DNA of 64,000 bases, from positions 232,675 through 296,674 of the IMG/VR virus record IMGVR_UViG_3300033997_000478; one strand, 5' to 3'. The notes beneath the pieces were generated by a model. That model was not told the origin of the DNA and ran no database searches. It worked only from the letters and a program-made list of their open reading frames with translations. Within the stretch, counting starts at the first letter, position 1; every line of letters starts with the position of its first letter. The translations under genes were made by a program, and so were the position numbers. The stretch is from a virus. Positions 15,434 through 23,055 of the stretch are shown piece by piece.

Positions 15434-17056
15434 ATGGATAAATACGCGTTTGGCATCATCGATCGCGAAGGCCCCAAGCACAACCGAAAGATCGTCGATG
15501 GACTGGCGACAGAAGAGTTCAAACAGATCGAGGCCTACATCGATCGAATCTGGCGCACGGCTACCGCCGAGCTGTCGCCGGAGATCACTTATCACGGACT
15601 GCGTGCTTGCAGTGTCCGTGAAGAGTATCAGGAACTGACCCGACGCACCGGTGGTCGCAACACGATCGAACTGGCTCGCTCCAATGCCCGGATGATCGAG
15701 ATCGACCTGCGTCACAATGGCGATCCGCTTCCTAAGCGGTACATGTACATCCCCTTCGTTCGTCGTGGTGGGCTGATCACCCTGCGTGGCAGTGACTTTG
15801 CGATCTCTCCGGTGATGGCTGACAAGGCTATCTCAGTGGGTCCGAATCTGATCTTCATTCCGATGGCATGGGATCGGATCAACTTCCTGCGCGTGACGCA
15901 CTACTTCTACGCCAATGGCGTACAGGAGTCGGTGCCGGTGGTCTGGTCCAAGATTCACCACTACGTCCTGAAGCAGCGTCGGACGAACTCCAAGATGGAC
16001 GTTCGTGCCAACACTACTCTTCCGCATTACCTCTTCGCCAAGTACGGCGTGACTCGCGCCTTTGCTGAGATGCTCAACACGCACGTCGTGGTGGGACCTT
16101 CTGGCGAAGTGAACAAGGAAACCTACCCGCCGGATAAGTGGGTGGTGTGCGAATCCAACCGAGAGAAGCCGCGTTCGGTTCGTGACAAGGCCTACATGCC
16201 GCCGGATGTCCGCATTGCGGTTCCGCTGGAGAAGTGGGGCCCGGCTGTGGCGCATCTGGTGGCAGGCTTCTACTACGTGGCCGATCACTTCCCTGATCGT
16301 GTCGTGGCCGATGAAGTTGACGAGCCGCGTCTGTGGCGCGTGCTGTTGGGTTACATGATCTTTGGCCCCGGCCAGAGTGAGGGTAAGCTGTACGACAACA
16401 TCTCCGAGCACTTTGGCTCGCTGGACAACTACATCGAAGTCCAGACCCGCCAGCGCTTGGAAAGTGTCGGTGTGTACGTGGAAGACATCTATCAGCTGTT
16501 CATGCACCTGATCGAGAACTTCGACTACTACCTGGCCCAGTCCACCACCAACCTGTCCAGTACGTACGGCAAGCGCCTGATGGCGATGAGCTATGCGACC
16601 TCGGACATCACGTGGGCAATCCACCGCTTCATGTTCATGGTCCAGACCCAGCGCAAGCGCAAGACGCTTACGAAGGACGATGTGCTCAAGATCATGAACA
16701 AGACGCTCAAGACCCAGACCATGTTCAGGATGAACAAGAACCATGGTGAGGTCAATCCGGTCTCTGTGTCCGGCGACAACATCTACTTCAAGATCACCTC
16801 CCACGTGGTCCCGCAGGAATCCTCCAGCGGCGCCCGTACCAAGCAGCGCTCCACCGCAGACGATCCGTCCAAGATCCTGCACATCTCGCTGGCAGAGAAC
16901 GGTAGCTACAGCACGATGAAGAAAGCTGAGCCTACGGGCAACGGCGCTCTGAATCCGATGGCCATTCTCAGCCCGCATGACAACGAGCTGCTGCGGAACC
17001 CGAAACTGCTGGACATCACCGAGAAGACTCAGGCGATGATTCAGCGTACCGCCTAA
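15434..17056 (+). CDS. Putative structural protein (540 aa)
   Basis: ATG at 15434, 19 bp after the previous stop, with AAGAAGG upstream. The protein is large and soluble, with many aromatic residues in the middle (MHLIENFDYYLAQ, HRFMFMVQTQRK) and a basic C-terminal third. No catalytic motif or known fold is apparent. Position between the coiled-coil protein and another large gene of the capsid block suggests a head or head-associated protein. It is well expressed judging by codon use, though less biased than the capsid gene. Confidence 0.65.
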   Translation: MDKYAFGIIDREGPKHNRKIVDGLATEEFKQIEAYIDRIWRTATAELSPEITYHGLRACSVREEYQELTRRTGGRNTIELARSNARMIEIDLRHNGDPLPKRYMYIPFVRRGGLITLRGSDFAISPVMADKAISVGPNLIFIPMAWDRINFLRVTHYFYANGVQESVPVVWSKIHHYVLKQRRTNSKMDVRANTTLPHYLFAKYGVTRAFAEMLNTHVVVGPSGEVNKETYPPDKWVVCESNREKPRSVRDKAYMPPDVRIAVPLEKWGPAVAHLVAGFYYVADHFPDRVVADEVDEPRLWRVLLGYMIFGPGQSEGKLYDNISEHFGSLDNYIEVQTRQRLESVGVYVEDIYQLFMHLIENFDYYLAQSTTNLSSTYGKRLMAMSYATSDITWAIHRFMFMVQTQRKRKTLTKDDVLKIMNKTLKTQTMFRMNKNHGEVNPVSVSGDNIYFKITSHVVPQESSSGARTKQRSTADDPSKILHISLAENGSYSTMKKAEPTGNGALNPMAILSPHDNELLRNPKLLDITEKTQAMIQRTA

Positions 17057-17105
17057 AGCGTCTTAGAACGCTGGCACCACCCGCCTACGGAGATATTGAA
17101 ACCCA

Positions 17106-19076
17106 ATGTCCAACAACATCATCTACAATCCACCAGTTGTGGTCAACGTCAATGTTGAACCGGAACTGCGTCCTGCAATTCCGTTGTTCAGCGGCTACGC
17201 CATTGCAGCACTGACGGACATCCCTAACGACCATCGTGGTCCGGGCCGTGCGCTGTACCGGGACATCATGGAGAAAGACCAGAACCTGTTCCAGGAGATG
17301 GTCCAGATCCTGGCCTCGGCCACCGAGTACGTGCTGATCACCAACAGCGGCGATCCGCACAACCAGCGTCATGTCGAACAGGCCATCACCACGGTACTGG
17401 GCACGATCATCGACGGCTTCTACGGCGTGGTCATCGACCGCTACACCCGTGACTTCGAGCAGAGCGGGGCAATCAGTCAACAGCAGTACGATGACCGCAT
17501 CAAGGTTCAGCGTGCCCTGCAAGAGCTGGTGGCCGAGATGGATCAGTTCGCTCGGGGCGGTCAGGCCCAGCCGCGCGGTCGCGGTGGTTGGGGCGGTGGC
17601 GGCACTGCCACCGGCGGCGGTGGCTGGGGAACCAACACTGGCGGTAACTGGGGTGCAGGCAACCGCAGTGCCGTCAGCAACGACGTACGCAAGGCTGCCG
17701 ATCAGGTGTTCACCGCAGCTGATGGTCGTCGTGGTACTGCCACCCGTGATACCGACAACTTCTCCAGCGGCGGCCGTGTCGCCCGGCAGGTCATCAAGGA
17801 ACCGGATCAGGTCATCCACAAGCCGAACTTCTGGGAAGGTCGTCAGTTCCTGCCGATGATGACCGGCAGCACCGGCTATCCGCTGACGCTCAATCCGAAG
17901 CGTCCGTGGGACTGGGTGGTGGCGCGTCCGGATGGTCTGATGATCCAGCCGGCCAGCTCCAGCAGCTGGAAGCTGACTGACAAGGCCGGCTTCACCGTAC
18001 GCTGGTACGACCCGCAGAAGGCGATCCTGATGTACCTGAAGGATCCGGAAGGAAAGGTGACGGCAACTGCCCTTGAACGCGAGATCGACATGAACTACCT
18101 GGACCATGAGCAAGACCCGGAACTGCGCCTGATGGCCAAGGAAGAAGCAATGGCCCGTGACGGCAAGATCCAGCCGGCGTTTGCACTGGTTGATCAGATC
18201 CGTCCGCAGCCGGGCCGCCCGCTGGCGGAGCTGGGCCCGATCGGTAGCGATGATTCCATCGAAACCGAAGTGCTCAGCGTGCCGGATACCTTCGAGCTGA
18301 TCAACAACGTGCGGGCGATGTACGACCGCAACATGCTGCGCCTGAAGGTGGGTGAAGATCCCTCGCAGAAGAAGGCCTACGAGTTCTACGCCGATGTGGC
18401 CGAACTGATCGCCGTGGTCAATCCGAACCTGAAGCTGCTGGGCGAGATGGCCGATCAGACCGACTTCGGTCGACTGGCGGCACTGCTCACCGCTGCCCTG
18501 GGTCGTGATGAAGATCGGGAAATGGCAGAAAGCGCCAATGCCCGCATGACCGAAGCGATCAACCACGCACTACTCGTGAACATGGGCCTGAAGGGTTGGT
18601 CGATCGACAGCTTCCACGAGGACATCGTGGATTGCATCGATAAGCTGGGCAAGCATGCTGGCGAGCAGTCGGCGTTCGTGCTCAACGACAGCGCGGTGGA
18701 ACTGATCAGCGCAACGCTGGCACACTTCACGGCCGAGGAAGGCCACGACGGTGTCTACGAGGCGCTGGGCATGGCCGATGCCGTGAAGGAAGATGAGAGC
18801 CTGCTGATCTGGCGCAACCGCACCTCGATCACCCGCATCCCGTTGACCTCCCACGAGCTGGGCCTGCCGGCCGAAGCACGCCTGATCGACCAGGGCAACT
18901 TCCCGGCGTTCTACAACGCCTGTGAGTCGATCTTCGGTCGTACCCCGGATCATCCGGTGGCGTTCAAGAACCGCTACCTGGCCCTGACCGATGGTAAGGT
19001 CTACGAGCTGGTGGCTGGCTACTACAACCGCGGTGCACTGATCATCAAGCGTGCCGACTTCGTGGTAGCCAAGTAA
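17106..19076 (+). CDS. Putative structural protein with Gly/Trp-rich linker (656 aa)
   Basis: ATG at 17106 after GGAGATATTGA. The N-terminal domain (1-155) and C-terminal domain (about 215-656) are joined by a low-complexity segment at about 156-186 made of GGWG-type repeats with Thr and Asn. Such linkers are flexible and, with regular Trp, may self-associate. The C-terminal domain includes long helices (LAALLTAALGRDEDREM) and beta strands near the end. I cannot name the family. It closes the first capsid-proximal transcript and is followed by a TTCG hairpin. Confidence 0.66.
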   Translation: MSNNIIYNPPVVVNVNVEPELRPAIPLFSGYAIAALTDIPNDHRGPGRALYRDIMEKDQNLFQEMVQILASATEYVLITNSGDPHNQRHVEQAITTVLGTIIDGFYGVVIDRYTRDFEQSGAISQQQYDDRIKVQRALQELVAEMDQFARGGQAQPRGRGGWGGGGTATGGGGWGTNTGGNWGAGNRSAVSNDVRKAADQVFTAADGRRGTATRDTDNFSSGGRVARQVIKEPDQVIHKPNFWEGRQFLPMMTGSTGYPLTLNPKRPWDWVVARPDGLMIQPASSSSWKLTDKAGFTVRWYDPQKAILMYLKDPEGKVTATALEREIDMNYLDHEQDPELRLMAKEEAMARDGKIQPAFALVDQIRPQPGRPLAELGPIGSDDSIETEVLSVPDTFELINNVRAMYDRNMLRLKVGEDPSQKKAYEFYADVAELIAVVNPNLKLLGEMADQTDFGRLAALLTAALGRDEDREMAESANARMTEAINHALLVNMGLKGWSIDSFHEDIVDCIDKLGKHAGEQSAFVLNDSAVELISATLAHFTAEEGHDGVYEALGMADAVKEDESLLIWRNRTSITRIPLTSHELGLPAEARLIDQGNFPAFYNACESIFGRTPDHPVAFKNRYLALTDGKVYELVAGYYNRGALIIKRADFVVAK

Positions 19077-19086
19077 CGGCATAACG

Positions 19087-19106
19087 CCCCCGCCTTCGGG
19101 CGGGGG
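19087..19106 (+). terminator. TTCG hairpin terminator
   Basis: An 8-bp stem CCCCCGCC with a TTCG loop, preceded by GCATAACG and followed by TTCTATGG. The ribosome site GGAGGT of the next gene starts 7 nt after the stem, so the hairpin could also affect its translation. Confidence 0.65.
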
Positions 19107-19121
19107 TTCTATGGAGGTCGC

Positions 19122-19403
19122 TTGAACAACGATCAAATTTCCCAAGCCATTACCGAACTCAATGGCCGCATCGAACAGCTGCGCCATGAACTCCACACCA
19201 ATGGGAAGCTGAGCAATGATTCGGTGGTGGTTCTGACGGCTATGCGTGAGCAGGTCGGCGAGCTGCGCAAGATCCACATTTATCAGTCGGTAAATGAGGG
19301 TAACCTCATGAAACTCGTTGCCCAAGCCAATGGTGTCACTGTTGGTCGGGTCAGTCAAATCTGCAAAGAGATGAGGGAAAAGCATGCTCGGCAAAACAAC
19401 TAA
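19122..19403 (+). CDS. Small hypothetical protein, TTG start, HTH-like end (93 aa)
   Basis: The only in-frame start compatible with the strong GGAGGT at 19113-19118 is TTG at 19122; the ATG at 19111 meets a stop after four codons. The first half is a helical, heptad-like region (ITELNGRIEQLRHELH). The second half has VAQANGVTVGRVSQICKEM, which looks like a helix-turn-helix. A small DNA-binding regulator is possible. It overlaps the next gene by 20 nt. Confidence 0.6.
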   Translation: MNNDQISQAITELNGRIEQLRHELHTNGKLSNDSVVVLTAMREQVGELRKIHIYQSVNEGNLMKLVAQANGVTVGRVSQICKEMREKHARQNN

Positions 19404-19617
19404 GCCCATTTTCACCCTCCCACCGATCATCAACACTGGTTTGAAGCGGGGTGAATTTGCATTGCAGATGGTCATGCCCCACGCAGGCACACCCATCAAG
19501 TCAGATTTCGTCGGCGGCCTAGTCCGGCAGATGCATACCGACGGCAAGATCACCGACCAGCAGCTGGAAGATTTCTACAAGAAGCGCCTCGAGAAGATGG
19601 CGCCTTTCGGTCTGTAA
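19384..19617 (+). CDS. Small hypothetical protein (77 aa)
   Basis: ATG at 19384 lies inside the end of the previous gene with GAGGGAAAAGC upstream. The sequence ends in a charged helix (DQQLEDFYKKRLEKM). No motif recognised. It is coupled to the TTG-start gene by overlap and is probably a small accessory factor of the capsid block. Confidence 0.6.
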   Translation: MLGKTTKPIFTLPPIINTGLKRGEFALQMVMPHAGTPIKSDFVGGLVRQMHTDGKITDQQLEDFYKKRLEKMAPFGL

Positions 19618-19644
19618 CTCATTCATTCAAGGAGAGCAGTACAG

Positions 19645-19998
19645 ATGTCTGAAGCATACCACGCCCCCAATACCCTGATTCCCATCAACACCATCATCGA
19701 AGATTACAGCGGCACGCCTTACCTGGCATCGCTGGCATTCTTCTGGGAAGTCGAGTTGGCGGCGATCTATCAGCAGCACCCGCATCTCAACCCCACTGCA
19801 TTCTTCAACTTCGACTACGACGAAGAAGAGATCCAAGAAGAGCTGTTCAAGGTCTTGGTTCAGAAGAACCTGCTGAAGAAAGTCGAGCCCAATTTCACTG
19901 CAATGACCTACCTCAATCACAAGAACAACACCGCCGACACCATGCTGTTGTCAGTGACTACGGAACTGCGTGGACCGGTCGACAAGGTCAGTGCATAA
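19645..19998 (+). CDS. Hypothetical acidic protein (117 aa)
   Basis: ATG at 19645 with AAGGAGAG at 19629-19636. The protein is acidic, with FFNFDYDEEEIQEELFKVL in the middle, a probable helix. No recognised family. It is the last plus-strand gene before a double hairpin that faces the minus-strand portal gene. Confidence 0.62.
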   Translation: MSEAYHAPNTLIPINTIIEDYSGTPYLASLAFFWEVELAAIYQQHPHLNPTAFFNFDYDEEEIQEELFKVLVQKNLLKKVEPNFTAMTYLNHKNNTADTMLLSVTTELRGPVDKVSA

Positions 19999-20033
19999 CC
20001 CATTCCATCCGTTGATGGCGTAGGCGGCATAGA

Positions 20034-20092
20034 CGCCTCTCCCAAAGGAGAGGCGCTTGCCTTTTGGTAAGGGGCCTCCATCTGGAGGCCCC
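20034..20092. terminator. Double hairpin between convergent genes
   Basis: Two stems lie between convergent genes: CGCCTCTCC (20034-20055, loop CAAA) and GGGGCCTCC (20071-20092, loop ATCT). The second is followed on the plus strand by TCTTTTTATGCCC and a nine-T run. Each probably serves one direction. Confidence 0.8.
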
Positions 20093-20117
20093 TCTTTTTA
20101 TGCCCTTTTTTTTTGGC

Positions 20118-23006
20118 TTACAGAGGGGGCAGGGACATGTCGCCACCGCCGCCTTCCTCGCCAGTACCGGTTTCATCCGCCGGCGGTTCACCGCCAGTTT
20201 CATCGCCCGGAGGCACGTCCAACGCATCACCACCGCCGACGTCCATGCCGGGGTCCAGGAGATCATCGCTCGGATTGGCCGGAGCGCTCTGGTAGTCATA
20301 GCTACCACCGCCACCGAAGTCGTCATTGGGACCGACGATCTTCTTCAGGCGTTCCACGGCCGGGCCAGTGCGACGCTGGGTCGTTGCCAGTGCGTACATC
20401 ACATGCAGCAGCGACTTGGACATCGACTTGACATGGTCCTCGATACCGCGGATCAGGTCAGGCTGTTCGTCCGGGTCCGGATTGGTCAGCAGGGTGAAGA
20501 TTTCCGGCATGACGTTGTTGTCAGCCATCCAGTCACGCATGATCTTGGCCTTGGCCGCCTCCTTGACCATCGGCACCAGATCCTTCAGATCGCCCAGACC
20601 CTGTTCGGTCAGGTAAGCTTCATTGATCCAGTTACCCAGGCACTTGTCCACGAATTCTTCGCGAGAATTGTAGGCGCTGGCCTGTGCTTCGGCCGTAGCC
20701 ATATCCGGCTTGGGCAGTCGCAGACGCAGAGCTTGCAAGAACTCCATGATGACCGCATCGCGACCCATGGCTTGCAGATCTTCCAGACGCTCGCTCATGC
20801 TCTCCATCGAGGCCGAGGTCTTACCCTTGGTCAGCGCATCACGCTGATCCTTGGCGTCCTTGGAGATCTCGTTGGCGCGCTGCTGTTCACGGGTGAGCTT
20901 GTTGCGGTTCTCATCCACCAGCTTGCGCAGCTCGGCCATCAAGGCGCCGTCGGCCAGTACGTACTTGATGACGAAGTCGTTGAGGAAGCCCTCAAACTCG
21001 GTCTGGTAGGTCAGCACGCGCTTGGCCAGCAGCAGGTTGTTGGCCAGGACCGAAGTAGCGAAGTCCGCACCTTGACCGGCATCGACCATGTCCGGGCTCA
21101 GACCCATCGCCTGCAAGTGCGCATCGCGCAGCTTGTCGGTGAAATCGGTATCAGGCTTGACACGGTTGGACTGGCGCTCGGTGACATCCATCTTGATTTC
21201 GGGGTAGCGGGTGTTACCCGTCACTACCACGTCAATCGATGCGCGCTGCAGGTAGCTGTTGATGTCCACCGGATTGGTGGCGCCCAGCGGGAAGATGCCC
21301 TGACGGGTCTTGGCGAACTCGTGCAGCAAGAACTCCACCGTCTGCGACGGATTGGGATCGGTCGGCTCCAGCTGGATAGCCAGCTGCGTGCGGTTGATCG
21401 AGTTCTTGATACCGGCCATGGCATCAGCCAGCAGGCTGACCACGCGGATACCGCCGAGCACCTTGGACTGCTGCAGCAAGGACTGGCCGATGCCGTACTT
21501 GTTGTAGTCGAAGGCAATGTAGACCATCATCTGCGCCGGCACGTAGAGCACCTTGGTGCGCTGGTGGGCCATACGACGGGCAAACATCACGCGGTAGATT
21601 TCTTCCGGCACCGTCACTTCCAGCTGACGGCCGTACGGACCTGCTTCCAGACGCTGGGTCAGCTCGCGGTCGATCATGCGACCATACACGCGGGCCATTT
21701 CTTCGATCTCGGTCTGACGGCTGGTTTCCTGTCCCATCAGAGCGCGCTTGGCCTGAGCCAAGATCTGCGAGCCCATGGACGAATTCGTGTTGAGCGAATT
21801 GGCCATGTCGGTGAAGTAGTCGCGCTGGTCGACCGAGTTGATCGGGTTGCCCAGTTCATCCAGCAGGATGAAGTAACCCAGATGCTTGCGCGGCGCGCCT
21901 GGCTGGTGGACCGGAATGACCGATTCCGACGGCAGCTTCATCACCGTAGGGTGGCCGATCGTATCGCGGGCGATCTCGTGGTTGGTCTTGATGATCTCCA
22001 GCGGCACGTGCGCTTGGCTGAGCTTACGGCGGGTGCCGAGGTTGTATTCGGTGTACGCACCGAAGCTTTCCTGGGAGACCGCAAACTGCACGCCGTTGAC
22101 CTGCAACATGCCCTGCTTTTGCATGATGGCATCGATGCGATCTTGAGCCATGCGTTCACGCAGGGCAGGCATCTTCAAGATGCTGGGGTTGTCCACCACT
22201 TCCATGAGGGTGTCAACTTCCATCTTGTCGCCGGCCTTGATGCCGTTCTCTTCATCATCGACTACCGCGTTCATGCCGATGACCATCTTCGGCACGTAGG
22301 TATGGGTGCCGTAGCTGCCATTGCCCGACAATGCTTCCAGGCCCAGGTTCATCGCAGCGCCGTTCTTGGGTGCGACGGGATTGCCCAGATAACCCAGATG
22401 GCGCAGGTTGTCGTCCTTGACCTGGTCGTTGATGCTTTCCATCGTAACCCGGCCCACCGAGTTGATCGCAACGTCGATGGAGTTCTCCGGCAGGATCAGC
22501 AACGGGTAGGAGCCGGTCATGAAAAGCGCGTCTTCCAGCGAAGGTGTCAACAAGTCGCTAATCTTGTAGACCTTCTCAAAATGCTCTTCGATAACGCCTT
22601 GCATGGCGCTGGCCAGGTCGCTGCTGAAGCGATTCTGTTCCAGACCGAAGTTGATGCTGGTGGTCACCATGTCCTTCGGGGACAGGATCGAGCTGGTGAG
22701 GATCTGCATGGCCAACTGCGTCTCCGGCAGCAGCTGGAAGATGCTGCGGGCGTCGTTGACGTCATTGGCCGTCATGTCGCTGATCTTGGTCAGCAACGAC
22801 AGATCCAGATGCTCGATGGACTTGTTCTTACCAGCCTTGGCATCGGTGGACAGACCACCAACACCGACACGCTGTGACGGTACTTCCGGGACCAGTTTTG
22901 ACATGATCGCAGCCATGCCCGTTTCCCGCGCGTCGGGAAGCATTCGGGCATATTGGGCTCGCGTGTCGACGGGGAAGACCGACGAAGTAGGCGGACGGTT
23001 ATACAT
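20118..23006 (-). CDS. Portal protein candidate (962 aa)
   Basis: ATG at 23006 with GAGGT upstream; the 23-residue in-frame extension is rejected because it lacks a ribosome site. Portal-like features include an N-terminal LSPKDMV region, DALFMTGSYPLLILPE, LGYFILLDELGNPIN, the strand-rich YVPAQMMVYIAFDYNKYG segment, a QAMGLSPDMVD site and a C-terminal helical crown. The sequence order is like gp20-type portals, but it is nearly twice as long as the 524-residue T4 protein. The last 65 residues are a Gly/Asp/Glu/Pro-rich acidic tail. It is alone on the minus strand between two plus-strand structural blocks. Confidence 0.68.
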   Translation of the reverse strand: MYNRPPTSSVFPVDTRAQYARMLPDARETGMAAIMSKLVPEVPSQRVGVGGLSTDAKAGKNKSIEHLDLSLLTKISDMTANDVNDARSIFQLLPETQLAMQILTSSILSPKDMVTTSINFGLEQNRFSSDLASAMQGVIEEHFEKVYKISDLLTPSLEDALFMTGSYPLLILPENSIDVAINSVGRVTMESINDQVKDDNLRHLGYLGNPVAPKNGAAMNLGLEALSGNGSYGTHTYVPKMVIGMNAVVDDEENGIKAGDKMEVDTLMEVVDNPSILKMPALRERMAQDRIDAIMQKQGMLQVNGVQFAVSQESFGAYTEYNLGTRRKLSQAHVPLEIIKTNHEIARDTIGHPTVMKLPSESVIPVHQPGAPRKHLGYFILLDELGNPINSVDQRDYFTDMANSLNTNSSMGSQILAQAKRALMGQETSRQTEIEEMARVYGRMIDRELTQRLEAGPYGRQLEVTVPEEIYRVMFARRMAHQRTKVLYVPAQMMVYIAFDYNKYGIGQSLLQQSKVLGGIRVVSLLADAMAGIKNSINRTQLAIQLEPTDPNPSQTVEFLLHEFAKTRQGIFPLGATNPVDINSYLQRASIDVVVTGNTRYPEIKMDVTERQSNRVKPDTDFTDKLRDAHLQAMGLSPDMVDAGQGADFATSVLANNLLLAKRVLTYQTEFEGFLNDFVIKYVLADGALMAELRKLVDENRNKLTREQQRANEISKDAKDQRDALTKGKTSASMESMSERLEDLQAMGRDAVIMEFLQALRLRLPKPDMATAEAQASAYNSREEFVDKCLGNWINEAYLTEQGLGDLKDLVPMVKEAAKAKIMRDWMADNNVMPEIFTLLTNPDPDEQPDLIRGIEDHVKSMSKSLLHVMYALATTQRRTGPAVERLKKIVGPNDDFGGGGSYDYQSAPANPSDDLLDPGMDVGGGDALDVPPGDETGGEPPADETGTGEEGGGGDMSLPPL

Positions 23007-23055
23007 GCATGCTACCTCAAAGAGCTTTCTTTTTTCGTAAGTTGGGAGACGCCCA

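Noticed and set aside
20064-22877. 937-residue plus-strand open frame across the portal gene
   Set aside because: It is the exact antisense of a well-supported minus-strand gene; its composition (His, Val, Gln, Leu rich) is that of a shadow frame produced by G/C-biased codons, and it lacks a ribosome site.
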